A stretch of 64,000 nt of DNA from Cercospora beticola (GCF_033473495.1 NC_088936.1:3720001-3784000); one strand, 5' to 3'. Positions 51,410 through 63,800 are shown, counted from the stretch's first letter. Notes: generated from the sequence alone by a model not told the origin. Numbers and translations: made by a program.

Positions 51410-52019
51410 ATGGCTCGCAAGAAGAAGATCAAGCTCAGTCAACTACCATCTCAGTCAGGAGGCACCATCGCCTATCGCGTCCATCGTGGTGGTGCTACAC
51501 GCGGCGGACGCAGCGCAGGAGCAGGCAGAGGCGGCAAATCTACATCCCCTAGCACACGCCCACAGCCTGCTGCTGCCGCAGCGAAGGAGGAGAAAAAGAA
51601 GCGCCGCCCTGCGCCTAGCACGAGTAAGCAACATCGGGGTTAATAGCGTGAACAAAAGAACTGATATCATATATGTAGTTACTCTCCAAAAGATCAAAAA
51701 GTATCAAGAATCGACACATTTGCTTATCCTTTCTTTGCCATTTCAACGTCTGGTCCGCGAAATCGCAAATGAGCTCATTCCATCAGGTGAGCGAGGGGCC
51801 TGGCGCTGGCAAAAGTCAGCTGTTATTGCGCTGCAAGAAGCTGCAGAAGCCTACCTGGTCTCTGTCCTAAAAGACACGAACATACTCGGTACGCATCAGA
51901 ATTCGTAATCTGCAATAGGACCACATGGCTGACGTTGAGTAGCACTCCACGCAAAACGCACCACCATCACGCAGAAGGACATGCAACTGCAGAAGCGTCT
52001 TGTGAGAGACCGCGCATAA
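51410..52019 (+). CDS. CENP-A/Cse4-like histone H3 variant, diverged (three exons)
   Basis: Exons 51410..51623, 51679..51888 and 51943..52019 join across introns of 55 and 54 bp to give 166 aa. Residues 1-71 are a basic tail ([13 protein letters not shown]..., [22 protein letters not shown]) unlike the H3 tail. Residues 72-166 form an H3-type fold: [13 protein letters not shown] (alphaN), [14 protein letters not shown] (alpha1), an enlarged loop 1 (IPSGERGAW), then [26 protein letters not shown] (alpha2) and [20 protein letters not shown] (alpha3). The longer loop 1 and Trp in RWQ, where H3 has RFQ, are CENP-A marks; CENP-A nucleosomes define the centromere. The ending [11 protein letters not shown] departs from the near-invariant QLARRIRG. 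So it is either a fast-evolving CenH3 or a second, derived copy. The fold assignment is firm; the centromeric role is inferred. Confidence 0.85.
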
Positions 52020-52353
52020 TGAGAGTTGGTGGCAATGTATAGCTATTCCTCAACAAATAAGCACTATCGGCGTTAACAGCGTGAATAGGAGCTATCCCCA
52101 ATAGCTGCCAAGATTGGAGTTCTGCGTGTAGACTTCAATGAAGGAAGTACGCGAGGTAGATGCGGCATGAAAAGTATGAAATCAAGCTTTCTCCGAATCA
52201 GTAGAAAGTTCTCAGCTCTTGTGAATTGCTATGGCCAGAAATGTGTCGTGCGGAGCTGTCTGAGAATGGATTTCCGTTCGGCGGAGAAATCGCAAGGCCC
52301 CAACCTTTCCGAACAGGCTTCGTACCGCTTCCTCTTCAGAATCCAGGCTCCTT
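52020..52353. other. Convergent spacer after the H3-variant gene, with an intron-like repeat
   Basis: 334 bp. At 52058-52087 a 30-nt stretch matches 25 of 30 positions of the H3-variant gene's first intron (51625-51654). Otherwise nothing seen. Confidence 0.5.
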
Positions 52354-53804
52354 TCATTTTTCGTCTATCGGTGGCGGAACCAAGGCCTCCCCACTCTCAT
52401 CCGACGCCCTCGCCGTGGGACCAGCCCCTTTCCGCTTCGACCCCGATCTTTCAACAATGGTATGCATTTGAATCGCCCCTCCTTTCGCCTCTGGCTCAGA
52501 CCATCCCCAAGCCTCCGACTTCTTCGCCCCTGGACTACCCTCCTCCATAGCCGACTCCTCCGTGCTAACATGAATGGTCGTGCTCTTCTTTCCCCATACA
52601 CCTCGTCCCGAACTCCCGATAGTCTCCGTGTCCCGCAGATGCGAATGATTCGGGCCACTGAAATCCGAAGCATAGCGGTCTGCGGTTCCATTCGATGTGC
52701 CTTTGAATAATTTTGGAAACCATTTACTAAAAAGTCCCTTAAGCACCGGAAGGCAGGACGCGATTGCTGTGAGATTGGCTTCCATAGATGACCACATGGC
52801 TGCCATGCCATTGTCATAGGTGGGGTCGTCGGACGTGGCGATGGCATAGAGACCCGAGAGGCGAACAATGGAGATGACGCAGACGAGGCCTCCGAGGCAA
52901 AAAACGCCCATAAGCATGTAGCGTTGTTTTCGAGGAAGATTCAACTGTGAAATTACTGGGAGCGGTATGATTGATATCAACAGATCGGTCGTCATGTTGA
53001 GAGCTGCGTTGAAGAACCTGCACAAATTCGCACGTTAGACTGGGTAGCTTCTCGTGTACTGGCTCGTAAACACTGTGGCATCGCGTGGTTAGGAAAACAT
53101 ACGCACCAGATAGGAACCTTGACCTTCCACATCGGCATACAATGCGCTCTGCCATCGTGCTGCCAGTCCAAATGCCAGAAGCCAGCGGCCGGGTAGCAGA
53201 TCAGCATTGAAGTGACGATGCCCCACAGAGTGTAGAATCCAGACAAGGCGATGGCGACGTAGCAAGCGCGACGGAAACTGACAACAGGCCCAAATATTCG
53301 CAGATACTGGTAGAGAATGGCCAACTTGGCGAAGCCCTGAGCTCCGTAATAGTTCCTGTTGGCGTCGCGTTAGCGGATTTGAAGCTTCGAGTTTCAAATT
53401 GGCTCCGTACCAGATCAGTAGCCAGAGGTAGAACAAAAATTGTTTGATACCTTCCGGTGTCATTGTCCAGATATGCGTGCCCTGGCCACTATGATCTGCG
53501 AAGTGTCAGAACATGCGCAACGTGACCCATCGTGGAACTTGGCTTGCCTTACCTGCCATGACCATTGCTATACACATCACTATGTTCTATCAAACATGTT
53601 AGCGACCGCAATTATCGACCTAATTGATATCGTGAGACTCACAAAGCCCAATGAGATAGTGATAAAAACATCATCGACCCCGGCCTGGCGGTGGATTTTG
53701 CATCGCGTCCATAATCGCAATATGGTGCAGATCCAGGTGAGGACGCTCCCAACGACAACAACGGTCACGAATACTGATTTCGGTGCGTGACCTTGGGCTT
53801 TCAT
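52354..53804 (-). CDS. Fungal Rhodopsin-domain (SAT4-like) seven-TM membrane protein (five exons)
   Basis: Exons 53804..53643, 53586..53553, 53495..53411, 53355..53107 and 53017..52354 give 397 aa; the second exon is only 34 nt. 53804 is the first ATG. All joins restore motifs of this fungal family: an N-terminal TM (KSVFVTVVVVGSVLTWICTILRLW), the TM2 entry AGVDDVFITISLGF, GQGTHIWTMTPEG, the NYYGAQGFAKLAILYQYLRIF segment, then WHLDWQHDGRAHCMP, FFNAALNMTTDLLISIIPLPVI, and LPRKQRYMLMGVFCLGGLVCVISIVRL. Seven TM segments fit. The C-terminal ~120 residues are a Ser/Gly/Glu-rich cytosolic tail. Members include PTH11-related and SAT4-like proteins; ligand and role are usually unknown. Confidence 0.88.
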
Positions 53805-56398
53805 AGTTGTTGAAACTCGGGCTCTGCTGTTGTGGGAGGAAGGTGCTGACACCAGTATACGGCCTTGAAGAATACCGGTGGTCGCCAGTAGCTTGTTCGA
53901 GACCGCTAGAGTCCCATTCAGTGGTGTTCACTAATAGTGCTCCTGGCGACAGACAGGCCAGATGACGCTTCTTTGAGGGCTCCGGGACCGTAGCCCCTTC
54001 ACCGCGTCTTTGGGCCACGGTCCCTGCTTCAGATGGAGGCAGCAGGCAAAACCGTGGAAGACACCTTTCCCAACCTGTTGCTCATTGTTATGTTCGGCTC
54101 GGATTGGGCCATGATATGCAGATGCTTGAGCTCGCCACGTGGAATAAGACGAGAATGAGCGTTGCATTGTCAGGAGGCGGAGGAGTCGCTCAATCGTGTG
54201 TGCGACCGATGCCTGTGTCACGCCCCAGCACAGGTCCGCGGTCATGGGTTGGACTCCAGAAAGGTGGAATTGGGTTATCGGCACTGGGATCACCGTTCAG
54301 CATACCGCTGTCACTTCTCTCGCGCGGAACTGGAAGTCCCGAGTTAGAAGAAGATTGAGGTGCCGTGCATCCCAGATTGCGTGTTCTGCCATATGGATTG
54401 GGATGGTCCTTCAAGGGATCCCAGGACCAGCTCAGAGGAGTTCAGTATGGATCGATGCTGAGCAAGCAAACCCGCGAACTGGGTGGCGAACATTCTGAAC
54501 AGACTGCATAGAGACTGGTGAGAACGACGCATCGTGTTGACAACAGTGTGCCATGGCTGCCAAAAAGAAAGCTTGAGCGCTTATGCGTTGGGAGTTGGCC
54601 AGCTGATCCCAGGGCTTCTTCAAGGATTCTGAGTCCGAACGATGGCTGCAGTGAAATTTGTGGGGTTTGTGCCTGGGAAAAAGCTTCATCCTGGACGCCA
54701 GATGTTGGTATCTGAACCCAAAATTACTCGATAAAGCTATGCGCAGTCACCTCTTCATTCAACCCAGGCCCGATCGAGTACAGCTCATCCCGTTCGCGAC
54801 TAGCAGATGGTAGCACTTTGTCATGTTTGTCTTAGTCGCAGCTGTTGAGGAGCTGGCGTGGGGAATGCTCGACTACATTTGGCAGCGAGAGCTATCCGAT
54901 TACAGCAATTGCTGCAGTGAGTGCTGTCGATCGAGCCCAAAGTGACCACTCCGAGTCATCCCGTGGCAAGGTGCTCTGCAAAGACTCGGACCAAATGGGA
55001 GCCTGCCAGACCAGGTCGGGCGCGCTCCGTGCCGAGACCTCAGAGTCTGCCTCTTCGGGTTGCAAAGGATGATCAGAATGTGTAAGCCTTGCTTCGGAGT
55101 CAACGCCTGAAGGTCAAAGATACAAGTGAGTGTGGAGGCCAAGAGCCGAATTTCTGAACGTCCTTTCGGTGGCCGTATGCGAGTAAATCCCATCTTCAGT
55201 GCATTCCTCTTGATGAAGTGCCAATGAGACCTGCAATTCAACTCGGTCGCCGCTCCGTGAGGTCCAGTAACTCTGAAGCATCAGTGGATGTTAAGTCTAA
55301 CAAAGACCAGACAGAGCAGAACAGCTGACATTCAAACGCCGAGTCCGGTAAAGCAGCAACTCCACGAGAACCACCTCCGTCGACCCAGCTTCCAGCGAGA
55401 TGCCCGTGGTCGGCTGAGCATGATTACCAGTCAAGTCCTGATCTGGGTTCGCGAATTGAGAAGGCATGAGATGTACTTCCAACGTGCCCGAGAAGCGAAC
55501 TTGCCCGGGTCCTGAAACCTGGAGCCACAGCTGTTACAAAATCCGCAGAGGTCGCATCCACAGTACACGTTAGACTGCATTCGACGGAACTTGTAATTTG
55601 GATGCGTCTTGCAGGAGTGTCGCGCGTGGCCGCCGCATTACCTGACACTTGCCACCTCGATGCCATAGCCGCGAGGGTTGCTGTAGCCAGCTGGAGATTC
55701 GTCTGGTAACGAGCGGCATTGTCGACCGCGCGTGTTGTGCATGCATTGCACATGCTGTGTACGCATGAAATGGGACGTTCGATATTGTTGAAGTTGTCAG
55801 ATGCAGTCGCGGCGTGCCACTTCCTTCTATTTGTGGAAGGAACATGTCCGACGTCCACATCACACCTTCCTGCATTGGGCCACGTCAGCTTTTATCGCCA
55901 GGCAGGCACTCATTCCAGATTCATCTGACCTGTAGCAGTGCATTCATCTGTGTAGTTGCTTGGTTAACCAGTACATCGGAGTGGCAGAGGCAATGACCTG
56001 GCGGGCCATTCCGAGATCAGTCATTGTCTTCCGAGGATACAGCCAGCAATTAGTAGAAGGAGCATAACATTTCGAAGAATCAAAAAGAAATTGGTCCCAC
56101 GAAGGGGGATGAGCTTTACAATTCGTCATATTCGCACAAGCATTTCTATGCAGTCGGGTATCTCATTGCTGTACACTGTACATGGCACATACAAACAAGA
56201 ACCGCAGTTTCCGGTAATGCTGGGATCAAGCCCAGCTCGCAGCTCGCGTTCTGTGCTCGCTCTCGCACACCTCTGTACATCAATCTGGCCTCATATCGTT
56301 GCCATGTTTCTCATCATACATCAGCCTTCCAGGGCGGTTCGTTGGTGCTGTGATCCCATTTGCGAGCACTCTGAGCTTTCTTCGCTTTCTGAACTCTT
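53805..56398. other. Gene-poor stretch, nothing supported
   Basis: 2.6 kb. Frames of about 60-144 codons occur on both strands, none with a domain, signal peptide or splice continuity. The composition is mixed and somewhat AT-richer than the flanking genes. It should hold the promoter of the Rhodopsin-domain gene at the left. Confidence 0.45.
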
Positions 56399-57214
56399 TC
56401 AGTTACTTTTGAAAATTTCGTCCCAGCCAATGCTCCCGCTGCCGTCGAGCTTTCCACCGCTAAGGGCGCCAATTTCGGGCAGCGTAGGCAGTTGGTTGTC
56501 TTTGAACCTCTTGTGCTCGGGTCCATCCTCGTCGAGAACATCCAGAGTGCCGTCGTCGTTCATGCCGAAAAGGTGGCTCTTGCGTTTGAACCAGCTGCTG
56601 GACCTCTTCTTGTTGCGCGAGGATGTCGCAGGTCGTCGTTCGTTGGACAAACGCATTGAAGCTGGAGGTGCAGTTGATGCCGTGGTCGACACGGCGTCGT
56701 TGGGTGATTCGGCGCGAGTTAAGTAAGGTGCGTGGTAGCTGCCGTGCGAAGTATCGGGTCGCTGGCTGAATGATGTGCGAGAGCTCGAGAAGGACTGGCG
56801 CAAGCTGCTCAGGCTGAACATGCGGCGCACGGTGCCTGGACGCTGCTGCGGTTGTTCGTGTGTGGAATACATGTGAGTGTTAGTGGCGGCTGGAGAGGCG
56901 GGTGAAGTGAAGCTGTCGTTTCTGGATCTGGTGTTGCCGCTGGTGTCGGTGGATGTTTTGTTGTGCATGTCAGGATCCGGGGTCGGTGGCCAGGCACTGG
57001 GTTGGTATTCAAACGTTGGGTGCGAGGACAACGGGCCGCCTCCCTCAGTGGGCGGTCGTGATAGGCGAGGCCTGCTCTGCTTTTTGCGTAGATCTAGAGG
57101 TGGCGAGGAGGCAGTCGAGTCAGGAGTAGCTGGAGTGGTGGTGGTCTTGATGGGAGGCAGGTCAATGGGAAGGACGTAGCTCTCCGTGCGGTCGGGCTCG
57201 GGTATGGACGCCAT
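56399..57214 (-). CDS. Disordered fungal protein of unknown function
   Basis: 271 aa from the first in-frame ATG (57214, MASIPEPDRTESYVLPIDLPP). The protein is Ser/Thr/Pro-rich and mostly disordered. Two parts look conserved-type: a middle VRRMFSLSSLRQSFSSSRTSFSQRPDTS and a basic segment RNKKRSSSWFKRKSHLFG, followed by a C-terminal acidic end with LPTLPEIGALSGGKLDG and SIGWDEIFKSN. Serines in basic context suggest a phosphoprotein; the KKR and KRK patches could be nuclear signals. I do not know a function. No introns needed. Confidence 0.75.
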   Translation of the reverse strand: MASIPEPDRTESYVLPIDLPPIKTTTTPATPDSTASSPPLDLRKKQSRPRLSRPPTEGGGPLSSHPTFEYQPSAWPPTPDPDMHNKTSTDTSGNTRSRNDSFTSPASPAATNTHMYSTHEQPQQRPGTVRRMFSLSSLRQSFSSSRTSFSQRPDTSHGSYHAPYLTRAESPNDAVSTTASTAPPASMRLSNERRPATSSRNKKRSSSWFKRKSHLFGMNDDGTLDVLDEDGPEHKRFKDNQLPTLPEIGALSGGKLDGSGSIGWDEIFKSN

Positions 57215-58647
57215 TGATGCTGTCGGGTCCCTGATAGGCACCGGCCAAGCAGATGCCCAACCCCTCGGTCGTCGCCCAGTGGTCTTGTCGCCGTTCCCGC
57301 AGCGCAGCGTGTGACGAGACGGGCAGGAGTAGCGCAGGACGGGCGAGACCAGCTCTTGAAGCAACGCGTCGGTGTGTCAGTCTGCACCCCAAGGGGGCTA
57401 GGACGAGAAGCAAGGAAAAAGTCTCTCTCGTGGTGCTGGAGCAGGACTTGGAGGACCAACAAGTGCGAAAATGAGCGTGCGCCGACCAACCTGTGGATGG
57501 CGGCTCTTCGCGGCAGCTGCAGCAGCGCAGCGCAGTACTCACCGGACACTGGTTGAGCGGTGCTCGAGGCGGCGCTGGCGATGCAGCGCGGTGTGGTTGA
57601 TCCGTTTGTCGAATCGCAGCAACGAGGTGTAGCTTTGGATGGTCTCGCTGGGCCGTCGCTTCCCCACCTCGTTCCTGCAGCGGCGGAGCTCGCTCGGCAA
57701 ATCACAATTCTCCGTTCCAGCTGTGATGCATCGCTGGTGCAGCGGCTTCTGACGCATTCTTCAGGAGCCGACTCGTGGTCTCGCGCAGCATTTTGCGCGC
57801 CCCGTCCAACGAGCGGCCAGGAATTTCTCCAGCCGCGAGGGCACGACGCAAGCGGACAGCACGATGGTCGTTGGTCGCGACTCGCCGTTCCGCGCCATCT
57901 GTCATCGCTTTCGCGACCGCTGACGACATGCATCCAACGGTGCACTGTGACTTCAGCCTGCAACTCGCACTGGCCTTGGCATCACATGCACACGCCGCGA
58001 TACAGGACTGGTGCCAGAACAGACAGCTGTTGACAGCGGCTGCTTCTCTCTCTGCAGGTATAATACTATGCCGCCGTCCGTCCGTCGGACGTGGTGGCTC
58101 CAGCCGTGAGCACTGCCAGAATCGTCACTTTTCCCGGCCGTAAAGGCCTTCGCCTTCACCCGGGCGACAGGCGACAGGACACGGGCTTAAGATGTCTTCC
58201 ACCTCGCTCACCATCCCTGCGACTTTCTATCAACTAGCAATTGCAGCGCAGAGCACTCGCGGCAAGTTTGCTGCCTGGAGATGCGGGCGGCGATATGGAG
58301 CCGAGCAGGCTGAATTGGAGACGGAGCGGAGCTGACATGCAGCATTGAAGGAAGACATATTGGCTCCGGAGAGAGGGAGAGGTCGAGCGAGTGTTGCACA
58401 ATGCGTTGGCCTTGTAGGGCTGTTGTACAAAGTAGACGAGCATCGAGCAGGGCTCAAGTTGCTGGCATTCAGCATCCACCACCCCACTTGATCGCCTCGG
58501 CTGATTACCGCATCCAGCTTCTCCGAACATATGACAGTTGGTGGGCCTGTCAGCTGCAATGCACTGCTTGACTTCATAAGCAGGACCATCTGTTCTTGTG
58601 CGTCACCTTCCACAGACTCGAGACTGAAAGCACTTTGAACAGACAAC
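57215..58647. other. Divergent upstream region
   Basis: 1.43 kb between the disordered-protein gene and the hydrolase gene. A 289-codon minus-strand frame (57094-57963) partly overlaps the real gene in another frame and is Arg/Ser/Cys-rich leader-type sequence. No gene seen. Confidence 0.45.
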
Positions 58648-59732
58648 ATGGATCTCTTACAGAAGAAGGAGCTCGACACCTCGCGCGGCTTTCGCTATAG
58701 ATACTACGTCTCCTCAGTTCAAGATGCAGATACCTCCAAACCAACTCTGCTTCTCTGTCACGGCTGGCCCGACAGTGCTGAGCTGTGGCAATACATCATC
58801 CCTCGCCTGCTCAAGACCAAGAACAGAATCATCGCTCCCGATCTCCTTGGCGCTGGAGGCACTTCCCAGCCCACCGATCCAGCTGCTTTCGAGATCAAAG
58901 CCATGGTGCAGGACGTGAATGAAATTCTCAAAGCAGAAAATGTTACCGGAAAGATAATTCCTGTCGGTGGGTGGCCCTCCCGCGTTACTTGTGCCCAGAA
59001 AAGAGGAGCACATGCTGACATTAACCAGGCCATGACTGGGGCTCATATTTCGCGCAACGCGTTTACATGCTGAATGGCGACCGCAGTGTCGGCGTTATCA
59101 CATTAAATGTAGCTTGGATGCCACCGTTCGCTCAGCCCTTTGACCTTGATGCCTTCAATGAACTTACGACCAACATGGTCGGCTATCCTGTATATGCGTA
59201 TTGGGAGCTTTTCGCGGACCCCAAAGTCGGAGAGGTAATGGACGACAAGCTCGAAAGCCTATGGCATGCGATCCATGGAGATCAAGACGAGTGGATGAAG
59301 AAGCTCTTCTGTTCTCATGGCGCTATCAAAAAGTTCATCGAAGAAGGCAGGACAGATGTCCCGCTCAAGCCATATGCGAAGGACCAGAAACTGCACGATG
59401 AGTGGATCGCGAACAAGAAAGCCACAGGCATGACCAGTCAATGTGCATGGTATCGAGCATACAACGAGAACTACAATCTGGAAACAGAGAAGGCGTTGGA
59501 CGGCAAGGTTCACACGCCCTACCTTTTCATCGGTTGTGACGGTGATGCCGTCTGCAGGACAGACAACATTGAACGAGGCAAGCAACTAGGTCTCGTTCCG
59601 GAGGATAAGCTGACGCTACGGGAGCTGCATGCTGCTCACTGGTCTCCGTATGAGGTACCTGATCAGGTCGCAGAGGCAATGCTGGAGTGGCTCAGAGCCA
59701 ATAACTTTTCAGCCGAGCAGTCTGTACCTTGA
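58648..59732 (+). CDS. Alpha/beta hydrolase, soluble epoxide hydrolase type (two exons)
   Basis: Exons 58648..58966 and 59029..59732 join across a 62-bp intron (GTGGGT, branch GCTGAC, AACCAG) to give 340 aa. The join restores the nucleophile elbow GHDWG with Asp109. Visible: oxyanion motif HGWP at 38-41, Asp109 as nucleophile, a lid region with tyrosines (CAWYRAYNENYN), the acid strand HTPYLFIGCDGDAVC, and a catalytic His near 310 (HAAHWSPYEVPDQVAEAM). An Asp nucleophile with HGWP and lid tyrosines is the epoxide-hydrolase pattern, opening epoxides to diols. Haloalkane dehalogenase-like activity is less likely given the lid tyrosines. It has no signal or targeting sequence, so is probably cytosolic. 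Confidence 0.9.
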
Positions 59733-60163
59733 ATGGCAAACAACACGTGTTGACGTTGCACGAACACCTGTAGCCTCGTTGTGTCTCTCTGGGCCCGCAC
59801 GGTGACAAATTTGTCGCATTCTCACGTGTTCTGCTGCACATCAGTTCACACACTCGCACTGCAGCAAACATGTCTCGTACTTCTAACAACAAGGAAGAAA
59901 GAACTTACCAAGGCAATCGGAACATGGCACAGCAACTCCAACGCATCTTGTCACAGTTGACTATGGCGACGAATGCGGCCTCTGCTGAACGAGTTTGCAA
60001 GTGAAGGAATGTAGACAGCACAAAGGACCAAGAACCCCAGAAAGACCGAGTATATCAATCTCATCCCATACTCCCAGCAACGAATCCCTCAGATACCCAT
60101 CTTTTGCAAACCGTCAACAGACGAATCTAACTCCACCCAACCCTCTCAAGCAAGACCCCAAAA
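59733..60163. other. Spacer before the small secreted protein gene
   Basis: 431 bp; pyrimidine-rich (CCTCCC, CACCC) near the right end as in leaders of fungal genes. Nothing else seen. Confidence 0.4.
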
Positions 60164-60725
60164 ATGCTTTCCCTCCTCATCCCCATCACCCTTCTGCCTC
60201 TCCTCACAACCTCCCACCCAACAACCACCACCACCCTCCTCCCTCGCGCCCACATCAACCTCCCCCCACCCAACACCGCCCTCTGCACCGCCACCCCTCG
60301 CTCCGAATCCTCCTGGGCGCACTACACCCTCCACATCGGCGTCCCCTTCGCCTCCGGAACCGGCTGCGGTGGAATCCAAAACCATCTCACTTCAGCTCTA
60401 GGCTCCGCTCCCCAACCCATGTGTGGTCTCAATTCCGTCGGGGTCCGAGGTGGAAGACCAGTTTGTAATTTCAAGTGTACGGCCGAAGGAGTGGAGGAGG
60501 AAGGGACGGTTTTGGAGTTTGATGTTAGTTTGGGGGAGGGGGGGAGGGTTGAGGCGGTGAGTTTTCGGGTTTTACTTTTTTATGGGTTTGGTTTTTCTGT
60601 TATTTTGTTGTTGGAAGCTGTGGTGCTTGAGGAGAGAGTGGAAGCTAATGTGGGTTGAATAGGCGCTGGGAGAAATGTATCCGATGGTTGAGGGAGGGTT
60701 TCAGTGTCCGGATGTGAAGTATTAG
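60164..60725 (+). CDS. Small secreted cysteine-containing protein (two exons)
   Basis: Exons 60164..60556 and 60663..60725 join across a 106-bp intron (GTGAGT...GAATAG) to give 151 aa. Reading through the intron would give a spurious hydrophobic tail; splicing ends the protein FQCPDVKY. Visible: signal peptide MLSLLIPITLLPLLTTSHP, a Thr-rich pro-like stretch ending LLPR, then a domain with six cysteines (ALC, TGC, PMC, VCNFKC, FQC), enough for three disulfides. There is no TM or GPI tail and I recognise no family. The size, secretion signal and paired cysteines fit an apoplastic effector-like or wall-interacting protein; that role is an inference. Confidence 0.75.
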
Positions 60726-60899
60726 GTGGGCGAATGAAGAGTACAAGACTACACGAACGAAAGACACGACCTAGATGGGAAGAGTTGCTGAGGCGCAAGA
60801 AGTCTCACTGAGCTTGATGAGTAACGAAAGACGGCGATGTTGAAGGCTCTTTTTCGCTCGATAGTCGAATCTACATGCTTTATTTCATACAACCATTTC

Positions 60900-63800
60900 C
60901 TACGACCCACCACGACCACCGACCTTGTTCAATGCCTCAATTTGCTCCTTGCTGAGCTCGATCTTCGGCAGAGGAGTTGCTTCTTTCTGCGGCGCAGACA
61001 TGAAGTCTCTCGCAACGAGGAAAGCCAGATACGCTCCAGTAGCTTCTGCGGTGACAGTGTCAGGAGTTTCATTCGCGTGGAGAGCGGCATCAGCTTTCAG
61101 TGCAGCCTGAGCATTACGGTCATCCACACTAGGTGCCTTGGTGGCAGCAGGTAGGTCACCAGTGACCATGTGGTATAGACCAAGTAGCGCCAACTCGTCT
61201 TTGCCGGAATGCCCTTCCTCGACGTACTTCTCCACCTTGTGTTTCCAGCTCTCGTAGGGCTCGACAGGCGTGCTGTAGCCATATGACTCCAATGCGCCGA
61301 GGTATTGATTAAACGTTGGGCGAGGGTGAGCATCAACGAATGCCACCGTCCCAGCCTCACTATGGAATGACACCGCATTGATAAGGCGGGCGACTCGAGT
61401 GACGGGAACCATGTTAATCGTGTTGTCCATGTCTGGTCTCGCTTCGACTTGAACGCAACCTTTGAGCATACGCACCAGAAAGTCATCCAAGTTGCTCACA
61501 CCAGTCTTTGGATCACCCATCACGTAACCTGATCGCACGATGACGGCGTTCAGACCACGCGTACCAGCTTCGCGGATGATTTGCTCTGACACCCATTTAG
61601 ACTGGCCGTATCCTGTACCAAGGCCTTGCCGACTGCCTTCGAGAGGATCGCTCTCCAGAATTGGCTGTCCAGCATCTGACTGCTGAACGTAGTGCTCAGT
61701 GTCCACGGCACTAGTTGAGCTGATAAATGTCAGGCGCTTGTTCTTGCCTGTTGCACAAAGCTTGATGGCCTCAATCGTGCTCGTCACGTTTGCTGCCTTC
61801 AAATTCTCGTACGGCATCAGCCAGTGGACACGAGCACCATTGTGAATGATGAGATCAGCATCATCAGCGACTTTTTTGTAGTCAGCATCACTGAGTCCAA
61901 GATTTGGTTTCTCTAGATCTCCAATGACGACTTCCAGCACACCTTCAGTGGCCCACCACTCCTGCCAGAGCCCGTAGGCTGTACATGTTCTTCGGATGCG
62001 ATCGAGTCCATCTGCATGACTTGACGCTCGCACGTGAGCATAGACGTGGTTCGGACTCTTGCGCATGAAAGCATCATGCAAAACATAGGCGCCCAGAAAT
62101 CCGGTGGCACCAGTGAGAAGAATGTTGAGGCCGTTCGCCGCACTTCGGATCTGGCCTCCAGCAATGGTCTGAGGAAGAAGCGCAATTTGGCTTGGCAGGT
62201 CGTTGGCATATTGGACGCTTTGCTCTACATCTTCATCATCCTCAGCAGCGTCAAGACGCAATCCAACGGGATCCAGCGAGCGATCGATGAACTTGGCGAC
62301 TTTCTCCAATGTTGGCTGTCCAGCTGCCATTACGGACATGGGCACGTGGACACCCTGCCACTTGCGATTGATCTTTGGCACAATCTGTACTGTCATGATA
62401 CTGTCGCCACCCAGGTCGTAGAAGCTGGTGTCTCGAGGAAGTGTTTCCGGGGTGTGGTTGCGAGACTTGAGATGCTCGGCCCAAATCTTGGCCAGCTCAT
62501 TCTCAGTGTTCGTCCGCTTGTCCAAGTCTGTAGCTTCAGGCAGTGAGCCGAGCAGGTCGGCCTGCTCCGGGAAAGGCAGTGCTCTCTTGTCTACTTTGCC
62601 GTTGGGGTTGAGGGGCAGCCTCAGCATGGGAATGAACAAGGTGGGCACAGCATAAGTGGGCAACTTCTGCTTGAGCCTGGATCGGGCATCTTGTGTCAGC
62701 AGATCAAAGATCTTCATGCGCTGAGCAATGCCGTGACTCTCCTTGGCGGACTCTCTCCGCCGTGGTCTGATACCGCCAGTGGCCACAGGTTGCTTGCTGG
62801 CGGCTTCTTCCTGCTGAGCGTACCACTCTCTCCACTTTGCCATGTCAGGTACATAGTAGGAGACGAGGATTTGCTCTTCTTGATGATCACGCCTGACCAA
62901 AGTCACATTTTCGCGGATCAATGGATGCTGACTGAGATGCGTGTCGATTTCTCCCAGCTCAATTCTGAAGCCGCGAATCTTAACCTGATCGTCTGCACGT
63001 CCCACACATTCAACATTGCCATCAGGCATATACCGACCGAGATCTCCAGAGCGATACATGCGGTCTCGAGGGCCTTTGTATTGCTCTCTCCACGGCTCGG
63101 ACTGGCCAGCAGCCTCGATGCGCTTTTTGTCCTCGTCAATCCACTTTTGCTGATCAACGAACCAGTTTGAGACGAACTTCTGGGCGTTCTTTTCCGGATC
63201 GCCGAGATACTCTTCAGCCAGACCACCAGCTCGTACGTAGATCTCACCAATTTCGCCAACCTCGCACTGCCGCTCCTTCTTCTCGCGGTCCACGACAAGT
63301 AGCTGCACGTCCAGCATGCCAGTACCAGCAGGGATGACATCGCCCATCTTGTCGAGATAGGTTGGGTCCTCGTTCGCCGACGGAATCTCGTAAAAGCTTA
63401 CTGCTCGCTGTGTTTCCGTGGTGCCGTACATGTTCTTGATCCTGCAGTTGGGTGCAAGCTGTTGCAGTCTTCGGCAATCGCGCTTGAGCAATATATCACC
63501 TACGAAGAATGCGCCATGAAGGCTGGTGATCTTGGGTTCCAGACTTCCCAGCAGGATTTGACCCATAGCAGGTGTGAGATGCATAATCGAGATCTCATTG
63601 GTACTTGCCCAGTTTGCCAAACGGTCAAATGTAATGTCCTCAGCTGGAGGTACTATAAGACTGGCTCCGAGGAACAGTGGCGTGAAAATGTCACGCTGGA
63701 TCGGGTCGTGCGCAATACCACTGAGCATAGAGAAGCGTTCCTTCTCTGTCAGGTTGAAGCGCTTCGACATCCAGGGAAAGTAGTACGCGAGCGAAAAGTG

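Noticed and set aside
57094..57963. 289-codon minus-strand frame
   Set aside because: It overlaps the start of the disordered-protein gene in another frame and is Arg/Cys/Ser-rich leader-like sequence.
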